A DNA stretch of 5,569 bases from an uncultured Clostridia bacterium (GTDB lineage: Bacteria; Bacillota; Clostridia; Oscillospirales; Acutalibacteraceae). A program made the translations under genes and the position numbers. How positions within the stretch are numbered: position 1 is the stretch's first letter; the number at the start of each line of letters is the position of its first letter. Under the pieces are notes generated by a model that did no database searches, was not told where the DNA came from, and was given only the letters and a program-made list of their open reading frames with translations. The DNA lies in NCBI GenBank assembly GCA_947165115.1, contig CAMUZD010000132.1, positions 1 through 5,569 on the forward strand, given 5' to 3'. Positions 1-3,824 of the stretch are shown piece by piece.

Positions 1-2
1 GC

Positions 3-56
3 AGTGAGCCCGGCAAGGGCACGAAGGTAACTATTATAATTCCGAAGGAACAGTGA
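3..56 (+). CDS. Sensor histidine kinase, C-terminal end only (partial)
   Basis: Seen: the frame starting at base 3 reads 17 residues, SEPGKGTKVTIIIPKEQ, and then a TGA stop at 54-56. Known: a GKGT-hydrophobic-P ending is typical of the last glycine box and final beta strand of the HATPase_c domain of sensor histidine kinases. The gene begins outside the window, so sensor type and length cannot be judged. The stop lies 2 bases before the preferred start of the response regulator, so the two are almost certainly co-transcribed and translationally coupled as a cognate two-component pair. The inferred role is ATP-dependent autophosphorylation and phosphotransfer to the next gene product. The fragment is short but the motif and the following regulator agree. 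Confidence 0.8.
   Translation, partial: SEPGKGTKVTIIIPKEQ
45..50 (+). promoter_or_regulatory. Ribosome binding site deciding the response regulator start
   Basis: AAGGAA ends 8 bases before ATG at 59-61 but only 2 bases before the alternative GTG at 53-55. The spacing favours the ATG. A protein starting there begins MKILIVDDEE, the usual immediate start of a receiver domain. The site lies inside the last codons of the upstream kinase gene. Confidence 0.65.
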
Positions 57-58
57 AT

Positions 59-847
59 ATGAAGATACTTATAGTTGACGATGAGGAATACCTCAGAGAG
101 GACCTGTCGGAAGCTCTCGAGAGAGTGGCACCCGGTAACGAATACTCTTTCGCTTCCGAATACAATTCCGCGATGAAGCTTATAGAAAAAAGCGCGTTTG
201 ACATTGCGTTTCTCGATATTCAGATGCCGGGCAAAAACGGGCTGGCACTTGCGGAGATAATCAAGAAGAAATGCCCGAAAATGAATATAGTCATGGTCAC
301 GGCTTACAGCGAATACGCGCTTGACGCGCTCAAGCTTTTTGTCAGCGGATATATTCTGAAGCCCGTGATGGATAAGGATCTCAAAGCCGTGCTCGACAAT
401 TTGCGCACACCGGTCGATAAAGGCGAAAAAGCAAAAATCACAGTGAAGTGCTTCGGTAATTTTGAGGTCTTCGCAGACGGAAAACCGATGACTTTCAAGA
501 GGCAGAGAGAAAAGGAAATGCTCGCCTACCTGATTTGTCTCAAAGGCGCGTCCGCGAGCAGAAAAAAAATCTGCGCCGCAATATTCGGCGAATCCATGAC
601 TCCCGAAAAAGCGATACTCAATTTCAAGACGATCTTCTATTTTTTAAGAAAAGATTTGATACAGCAGGGATTTGAGGGTATACTGATACATAACAGTAAT
701 TCCTATGCGATTGATACAGGTTTAATCAAGTGCGACTATTATGATTATCTTACCGGCACAGCTGACGCTGCTGACAGTTATCACGGCGAGTTTATGAATC
801 AGTACAGTTGGGCGGAAGAATATATCTGGTCGCTTGAGAATTATTGA
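59..847 (+). CDS. SAPR-type response regulator (REC + winged helix + short BTAD-like tail)
   Basis: A 262-residue two-component response regulator, inferred to be a cytoplasmic transcription factor. Residues 1-115 form a CheY-like receiver: acidic pocket D7/D8, phosphoacceptor D53 in FLDIQMPG, T81 in MVTAYS and K101-P102 in ILKP. Residues 127-220 look like an OmpR/SARP winged helix: they start ITVKCFGNFEVF, contain the RQREKEMLAYL helix and end in a beta hairpin around NSYAID. The last 40 or so residues, with YHGEF and SWAEEY, match the start of a bacterial transcriptional activation (BTAD) domain, which is normally well over 100 residues, so this copy is short. The family is the REC-wHTH-BTAD (SAPR) group common in Firmicutes. 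ATG at 59 is chosen over GTG at 53 because of RBS spacing. It follows the histidine kinase fragment directly and precedes a small membrane-peptide ORF by 13 bases. Target genes cannot be told from the sequence. Confidence 0.88.
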   Translation: MKILIVDDEEYLREDLSEALERVAPGNEYSFASEYNSAMKLIEKSAFDIAFLDIQMPGKNGLALAEIIKKKCPKMNIVMVTAYSEYALDALKLFVSGYILKPVMDKDLKAVLDNLRTPVDKGEKAKITVKCFGNFEVFADGKPMTFKRQREKEMLAYLICLKGASASRKKICAAIFGESMTPEKAILNFKTIFYFLRKDLIQQGFEGILIHNSNSYAIDTGLIKCDYYDYLTGTADAADSYHGEFMNQYSWAEEYIWSLENY

Positions 848-860
848 GTGGTGAGAGCTA

Positions 861-1004
861 ATGAAAAAGAAGGCACTCTGTATAATTATGATTGCCGTTC
901 TCGTCGCAGCCATAGCGGCGGTAATAGTAATCAAAAACAAATCGTTCAGGAAGGATAATTTTCAAAGATACCGACCACCTCACCTGGAAGAGCAGCTCGG
1001 ATGA
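861..1004 (+). CDS. Small membrane-anchored or secreted peptide, probably frameshifted
   Basis: A 47-codon ORF starting 13 bases after the response regulator stop, with a weak purine-rich GGTGAG upstream. It encodes MKKK followed by a hydrophobic stretch at residues 5-24 (rich in I, V, A, L) and then KNK, which is a signal peptide or single membrane anchor with the positive side first. From about residue 34 the reading becomes poor (QRYRPPHLEEQLG). Frame 1 at the same place instead reads KDTDHLTWKSSSDD and runs to a TAA at 1039-1041. Removing one T from the TTTT at 959-962 would join the two into a peptide of about 59 residues. Family not recognised. Its place at the end of a two-component operon suggests an exported accessory peptide or the remnant of a larger exported protein; this is inference. 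The hydrophobic start and operon position support a real, perhaps broken, gene. Confidence 0.45.
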   Translation: MKKKALCIIMIAVLVAAIAAVIVIKNKSFRKDNFQRYRPPHLEEQLG

Positions 1005-1041
1005 TCTCGCCGGCAGCAACGAATTCGAACGCATAAGGTAA
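931..1041 (+). other. Out-of-frame continuation of the small exported-peptide gene
   Basis: This frame is open from a TAA at 928-930 to a TAA at 1039-1041 and has no good start of its own. From base 961 it has coding-like content: FKDTDHLTWKSSS, then DDLAGSNEFERIR, with mostly C or G in third positions like the neighbouring genes. It fits as the natural C-terminus of the gene starting at 861 after a one-base shift at TTTT. It ends 19 bases before the terminator hairpin, a normal distance for a last gene of an operon. It could instead be a chance open frame. Confidence 0.4.
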
Positions 1042-1060
1042 AAAAGCGAATATAAAACAG

Positions 1061-1094
1061 AGTCCGCAGATTCAATCGAATCTGCGGACTTTTT
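1061..1094. terminator. Rho-independent terminator, probably bidirectional
   Basis: Perfect 13-bp inverted repeat AGTCCGCAGATTC (1061-1073) and GAATCTGCGGACT (1078-1090) around a 4-base loop AATC. On the plus strand the stem is followed by five Ts (1090-1094). On the minus strand it is followed by CTGTTTTATATT, a weaker U-tract. It lies between the convergent ends of the two-component operon and the phosphoesterase gene, so it probably serves both. Confidence 0.92.
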
Positions 1095-1105
1095 GCGCTG
1101 AGTTT

Positions 1106-1195
1106 TTAATTGAGATTGAATTGCAGCGTGCCGGTCTTCATCTTTTCACTGATGAAGCCGCCTGTGATTTCGCCTGCGGGCTTTCGGTAATCAGT
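1106..1195 (-). other. Out-of-frame coding-like tail of the metallophosphoesterase gene
   Basis: Reading the minus strand, 29 codons run from 1195 to a TAA at 1108-1106: TDYRKPAGEITGG, then FISEKMKTGTLQFNLN. The frame has no start codon of its own and is blocked by a TAA just upstream. Third positions are mostly G or C, as in the phosphoesterase. Deleting one A from the AAA just before the phosphoesterase TGA would turn YEIN-stop into YEITDYRKP and join the two frames. The new stop would then sit 16 bases from the terminator hairpin, a better gene end than the present one. So this is probably the true or ancestral C-terminus, lost by a one-base insertion or a sequencing error. Function of the tail is unknown. 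Confidence 0.5.
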
Positions 1196-2327
1196 TTATT
1201 TCATATGTATAGTCGCCTCTGAAGTTGCCTTTCTGGTCAAAGCATTCCGCGTAGATCTTTCCCTGCGCGAATGTCAGCATAGTCGCGAGATAATCGTCAT
1301 CCCTTGACTTCCCTCCGTCAATCATCTGATAGAACGGGAATTTTCCTTTGTTGTATTCGTAACTTATGCGGTGCTTGTGCGCGGCGACATAGAGGTCTAT
1401 ACCGAGCCCCTCAAGAGTGTCTGTCCAGTCATAGCCGTAGCGGTTGTCCGCGTTCGGCATATGTCCCACCGCCAATCTGTATTCCGCGTCTTCATCGGGA
1501 GTGAGCGACTCCATCCACGCTGTTTCATCGCCTATGTATGTTGTCAGGTCGACCAGCCCGCTGTAAGTCCAGTCGGTATCCTTCTTATCCTCGCCCGTAT
1601 CGAGGCAGAGAAAGCTTATCGGGCCGTAGTTGCAGGTGTAATACATTCCGCCCGTGGTCGTCTTGAAAATCTCAACCGAAGGGATGCTGTATTCTCCGCG
1701 GTTTTCATGGTTTCCGCGCGTATAGATTACGGGTATTTCACCCTTCGAAAAGCGGTGCGCATAGGTCAGCACCTGCTTGAATTTGCGCTCTGTCGTCATC
1801 AGGCTGACCTCGTCGCCGTTCATAATCAGCAGATCCGCGGGAACATCAAAATTTTTCATCGCCTTTTCGGCGTTATCGGGGTTTTCGTGAATATCGGAGA
1901 GAAGCAGCGCGTGAATCTCATCCTGCCCCGTATATCCCTTGAATTCAACGGGATCCGAAGATACGGTCCTGCCCTTGACAGCGACATAGGCGCGCTTCGT
2001 GCCGACATGCTGCGAATGATAAGTGTAGGTATTGTTGTCGAGATGCTCTTTCGGAATACGCACGCTGTGAACCGAGTCGGTTGAGCGGATGATGGCATAC
2101 TGCTCATCCCAGACCGTGTATTCCTCGCCCTCATATTCATAAGTGACATATCCCGTGCCGGGAAGCGAGGTCGACCAGATTACGGTATACATATCGTCGC
2201 CGCTCTCGAATACCGAGGCCTCGCTGTCAATGCGGAAGAGCAGGGAATTGACAGGCAGAGCGAGCGCCGAGCTGACAACCATGACTATCGACAGCAGGAT
2301 ATTCAGAAACAGATTCCATTCATACAT
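1191..2327 (-). CDS. Secreted or membrane-tethered calcineurin-like metallophosphoesterase with N-terminal Fn3/PAP-like domain
   Basis: A 378-residue protein. Residues 6-30 are hydrophobic, a signal peptide or membrane anchor, though without the usual early lysines. Residues 40-125 are rich in beta strand, aromatic residues and threonine, resembling the Fn3-like N-domain of purple acid phosphatases. Residues 138-360 form the metallophosphoesterase domain with its motifs in order: SDIH (D145, H147), NGDE (D172), GNHE (N206, H207), GHM (H289) and AHKH (H317, H319). These are the ligands of a two-metal centre that hydrolyses phosphomono- or diesters; the usual G of the last GHxH motif is A here. 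Substrate unknown; the inferred location is outside the cell membrane. The ATG at 2327-2325 has an excellent RBS 7 bases upstream. It is monocistronic in this window, with its own promoter, and convergent with the two-component operon. The 3' end may be frameshifted (see the tail at 1106-1195). Confidence 0.88.
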   Translation of the reverse strand: MYEWNLFLNILLSIVMVVSSALALPVNSLLFRIDSEASVFESGDDMYTVIWSTSLPGTGYVTYEYEGEEYTVWDEQYAIIRSTDSVHSVRIPKEHLDNNTYTYHSQHVGTKRAYVAVKGRTVSSDPVEFKGYTGQDEIHALLLSDIHENPDNAEKAMKNFDVPADLLIMNGDEVSLMTTERKFKQVLTYAHRFSKGEIPVIYTRGNHENRGEYSIPSVEIFKTTTGGMYYTCNYGPISFLCLDTGEDKKDTDWTYSGLVDLTTYIGDETAWMESLTPDEDAEYRLAVGHMPNADNRYGYDWTDTLEGLGIDLYVAAHKHRISYEYNKGKFPFYQMIDGGKSRDDDYLATMLTFAQGKIYAECFDQKGNFRGDYTYEIN

Positions 2328-2334
2328 AAATATT

Positions 2335-2343
2335 CTCCCTCCC
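2335..2343 (-). promoter_or_regulatory. Strong ribosome binding site of the metallophosphoesterase
   Basis: The minus strand reads GGGAGGGAG, 7 bases before the ATG whose first base is 2327. It fixes the start and rules out the shorter internal starts. Confidence 0.8.
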
Positions 2344-2367
2344 GGAAAGTTTTCGATAATATCTGTT

Positions 2368-2399
2368 TGAAATTAAATGAAATTAAAAAATGAAATATA
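2368..2399. repeat. Tandem 10-bp repeat in the phosphoesterase leader
   Basis: TGAAATTAAA occurs twice without a gap (2368-2377 and 2378-2387), and a partial third copy, TGAAATATA, starts at 2391. The period equals about one helical turn. The repeats lie between the minus-strand promoter and the RBS of the phosphoesterase, so they would be in its 5' untranslated RNA. They may be a protein binding site or simply AT-rich slippage sequence. Confidence 0.55.
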
Positions 2400-2406
2400 C
2401 AATGCA

Positions 2407-2435
2407 ATTATAATTAAACTCATCCGGTATGTAAA
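2407..2435 (-). promoter_or_regulatory. SigA-like promoter for the metallophosphoesterase
   Basis: On the minus strand, -35 TTTACA (2435-2430) and a perfect -10 TATAAT (2412-2407) are separated by exactly 17 bp. Transcription would start near 2400, giving a leader of roughly 70 bases before the RBS. Confidence 0.75.
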
Positions 2436-2503
2436 TATTTTTACCTTATTCCCCGGCAAAATAATTCTCGGGAGTAAACAAAAACCGTCAAAACAGTAAC
2501 GCC

Positions 2504-2519
2504 GGGAGGAGGGGGTTGG
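2504..2519 (+). other. G-rich tract in the divergent intergenic region
   Basis: GGGAGGAGGGGGTTGG lies between the two divergent promoters in otherwise AT-rich DNA. Four G runs of at least two could form a two-layer G-quadruplex; there are too few G-triplets for a strong one. The longest nearby open frames are not coding-like. Purpose unknown. Confidence 0.35.
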
Positions 2520-2534
2520 AAATAAGCAAAAAAG

Positions 2535-2563
2535 TATTTGCAAATAGCAAATAAGCGCAAAAT
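2535..2563. repeat. Palindrome and GCAAATA repeats upstream of the antitoxin promoter
   Basis: TATTTGCAAATA (2535-2546) is a perfect 12-bp palindrome. Its right half starts a short series of direct repeats: GCAAATA at 2540 and at 2547, and GCAAAAT at 2557. The cluster ends 5 bases before the -35 box of the antitoxin promoter, a common place for an activator or a secondary operator. Binding protein unknown. Confidence 0.45.
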
Positions 2564-2567
2564 TATC

Positions 2568-2596
2568 TTGACATAATGATAAAATTATGATAAAAT
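2568..2596 (+). promoter_or_regulatory. Strong SigA-like extended -10 promoter for the antitoxin gene
   Basis: A consensus -35 TTGACA (2568-2573), a 17-bp spacer and -10 TAAAAT (2591-2596) preceded by TGA, an extended -10. The start site would be near 2603, leaving about 25 bases before the ATG. This is the clearest promoter in the window. Confidence 0.88.
2572..2589. promoter_or_regulatory. Candidate autoregulatory operator inside the promoter
   Basis: CATAAT and ATTATG form a perfect inverted repeat with 6-bp arms and a 6-base spacer, lying almost exactly within the -35/-10 spacer. The same stretch holds two copies of ATGATAAAAT (2576-2585 and 2587-2596) spaced 11 bp apart. Known: Phd/YefM antitoxins bind short palindromes overlapping their own promoter. 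Inferred: this is the operator of the gene at 2628. Confidence 0.55.
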
Positions 2597-2627
2597 ACAA
2601 TCACAAAAGACGCAAAGGAGCGATAAT

Positions 2628-2843
2628 ATGATTAATATCAGGCCAGTTTCAGATTTAAGAAATAAATATCCGGAGGTTGAAAAGGACTTGCTTACAACCG
2701 GCGAACCTATCATACTCACCAAAAACGGATATGGGTCAATGGTTATCATGACTATTGAACGCTATGCCCAGCTGACCGACGCAGGTTTTATAGCGGATAA
2801 CGGTCCTGCTGATGAAAAAGAAAAGACAATCGGCAGCAAGTGA
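2628..2843 (+). CDS. Phd/YefM-family antitoxin
   Basis: A 71-residue protein. It begins MINIRPVSDLRNKYPEVEKDL, followed by GEPIILTKNGYGSMVIMTIERYAQL. This matches the Phd/YefM antitoxin fold: an N-terminal DNA-binding half (residues 1-50: beta strand, SDLR helix, PIILTKNG and MVIM strands) and a C-terminal toxin-binding tail. The tail here (about residues 52-71, ending EKEKTIGSK) is charged and shorter than usual, since family members are commonly 80-95 residues. AAAGGAG at 2614-2620 lies 7 bases before the ATG. The known role is to repress its own operon and to neutralise a RelE/ParE/Doc-type toxin. No such toxin is encoded next to it; the next gene is a membrane protein. Either it is a solitary regulator, or the toxin was lost, or its partner is unconventional. 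Confidence 0.88.
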   Translation: MINIRPVSDLRNKYPEVEKDLLTTGEPIILTKNGYGSMVIMTIERYAQLTDAGFIADNGPADEKEKTIGSK

Positions 2844-2855
2844 ATTGTTCTGCCG
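2831..2855 (+). terminator. Weak hairpin at the antitoxin stop codon, possible attenuator
   Basis: CGGCAG (2831-2836) and CTGCCG (2850-2855) form a 6-bp GC-rich stem around a 13-base loop containing the antitoxin stop. It is followed by TTTCTTACTCTTATTTT, which is T-rich but interrupted. It may partly terminate transcription and keep the downstream membrane protein below the antitoxin. The stem is short, so this is tentative. Confidence 0.3.
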
Positions 2856-2882
2856 TTTCTTACTCTTATTTTGTTGTCTGGC

Positions 2883-2887
2883 AGGAG
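2883..2887 (+). promoter_or_regulatory. Ribosome binding site that selects the membrane protein start
   Basis: AGGAG lies 9 bases before ATG at 2897. The alternative GTG at 2840 overlaps the antitoxin stop in a GTGA coupling arrangement, but has no Shine-Dalgarno sequence and would add 19 residues that are unlike a membrane N-terminus. Confidence 0.55.
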
Positions 2888-2896
2888 TGGCTGAAT

Positions 2897-3613
2897 ATGA
2901 AACGTGTTAAAAAGCCCATGATCTACGGTAGTGTTGCGCAGATCATGATTGTTATATTTATTTTGCCGGTATTTGCACTTATCATACGTCTGATATTCGG
3001 AGCTGAAAGTGGAGGCAATGTGTTAGAAGGCGTAATAGGCTCTTTAATTGAAAGAATACCATTGTGTGATGTTTGGGTGGATATGCTCAATAAATATGGA
3101 GAAGGAATTAATGCTTCCGAGGCAGCGTATTCAACCGTTTTTGTAATAATCAAAGAAGTCCCGGAAACATTGATTATGGCGATTTGTGTTCATATAAGTA
3201 TTGAGCTTTCAAAGAAAGCACAGTGGAAAGGACTGCCAATTATTGCAACTTTTATTGGTATTATTTTCGCAACAGTCATTATTTCTCTGATTGGGCTTAC
3301 CCACAACATGATGATGGAGATCCTGGCGGATTTCTGCGTGGTTATTATTATGATTATTGGGATAAATATTATTTTTAGGAGCCTGTCGGGGACAAACCGT
3401 ATATTCTCTGTGAAGACAATAATGGTGTTTATAATCGACGGTTTATTAGCTGCAGTTACTGCCGGTTATATCAGCTGTCTTTTTCTGGTTGCAAGGGGAA
3501 TGTATGGTTCAGGCGTGAACATTGTCAAAAATATTCTAATAATGTCTATAATTGAAATCTCAGCTTCGGTTATTGATTTGATTGTAAATAGCAAGATAAA
3601 GGAAAAACCGTAA
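2897..3613 (+). CDS. Polytopic membrane protein of unknown family
   Basis: From ATG 2897 the protein has 238 residues, starting MKRVKKPMIYG, a basic cytoplasmic head. Hydrophobic stretches lie at about 12-34, 79-103 (broken by KEVPE), 114-134, 141-161, 173-198 and 209-230. The loop between the first two (35-78) carries acidic and glycine residues, and the end, NSKIKEKP, is basic. I recognise no family; there is no transporter, protease or nuclease motif, and few conserved-looking charges inside the membrane segments. It follows the antitoxin by 53 bases on the same strand with no obvious promoter between, so they are probably co-transcribed. An unconventional toxin or effector held in check by the antitoxin is possible, but so is a plain membrane protein that landed in this position. 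Base composition is more AT-rich than in the left block. Confidence 0.75.
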   Translation: MKRVKKPMIYGSVAQIMIVIFILPVFALIIRLIFGAESGGNVLEGVIGSLIERIPLCDVWVDMLNKYGEGINASEAAYSTVFVIIKEVPETLIMAICVHISIELSKKAQWKGLPIIATFIGIIFATVIISLIGLTHNMMMEILADFCVVIIMIIGINIIFRSLSGTNRIFSVKTIMVFIIDGLLAAVTAGYISCLFLVARGMYGSGVNIVKNILIMSIIEISASVIDLIVNSKIKEKP

Positions 3614-3636
3614 ACAACTGATTTTAGAGGAAATTC

Positions 3637-3741
3637 ATTGCTTTTGTTCAATATGCTCAAATAGATAAGGTCGATATGCGTAAATATGCCTATTTTCACA
3701 AGAAGGTATTGAATTTTCTAAAAACATATACTAATATTTAA
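3637..3741 (+). other. Short coding-like frame in the gap before the kinase
   Basis: An open frame follows a TAG at 3625-3627 and ends with TAA at 3739-3741. It reads IAFVQYAQIDKVD and then MRKYAYFHKKVLNFLKTYTNI. The best start is ATG 3676, with AAGG five bases upstream, giving a basic 21-residue peptide. A longer 34-residue version would need the rare start ATT at 3637 behind AGAGGA. It could be a small peptide gene, a relic of a decayed gene, or chance. Family not recognised. Confidence 0.25.
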
Positions 3742-3750
3742 TTTATTAAA
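3737..3750. repeat. AT-only inverted repeat in the gap before the kinase
   Basis: TTTAAT, TT, ATTAAA form a perfect inverted repeat in the 211-base gap (3614-3824) between the membrane protein and the kinase. It is too AT-rich for a stable terminator. A TTGACT at 3764-3769 resembles a -35 box, but I find no matching -10 at 16-18 bp, so the kinase promoter is not located. Apart from this and the short frame at 3637-3741 the gap shows nothing. Confidence 0.3.
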
Positions 3751-3813
3751 AAACAGTTCACAATTGACTTCTTGGGTTTTAATTTGAGGAACGAAGATTT
3801 GACTATTTGTTTC

Positions 3814-3818
3814 GGAGG
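3814..3818 (+). promoter_or_regulatory. Ribosome binding site of the kinase gene
   Basis: GGAGG lies 6 bases before ATG 3825, within the longer GGAGGAGAAAG. It sets the start well upstream of the kinase domain, so the repeat-bearing N-terminus is translated. Confidence 0.8.
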
Positions 3819-3824
3819 AGAAAG

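Noticed and set aside
53..58. GTG at 53 as response regulator start
   Set aside because: Only 2 bases separate it from the AAGGAA site; ATG at 59 has correct spacing and gives the standard receiver start.
1371..2084. Long plus-strand open frame of 237 codons
   Set aside because: It lies wholly antisense to the phosphoesterase, which has all its catalytic motifs, a promoter and an RBS. The frame is a by-product of the high G/C third positions of that gene.
2840..2896. GTG at 2840 as start of the membrane protein
   Set aside because: The GTGA overlap with the antitoxin stop is attractive, but there is no Shine-Dalgarno sequence, while ATG 2897 has AGGAG and a basic head before the first membrane segment.
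2844..2896. A hidden toxin gene between the antitoxin and the membrane protein
   Set aside because: Only 53 bases are available, and neither strand holds a toxin-like frame.
3764..3792. TTGACT as the -35 of a kinase promoter
   Set aside because: At 17 bp spacing the -10 position reads AGGAAC, far from consensus.
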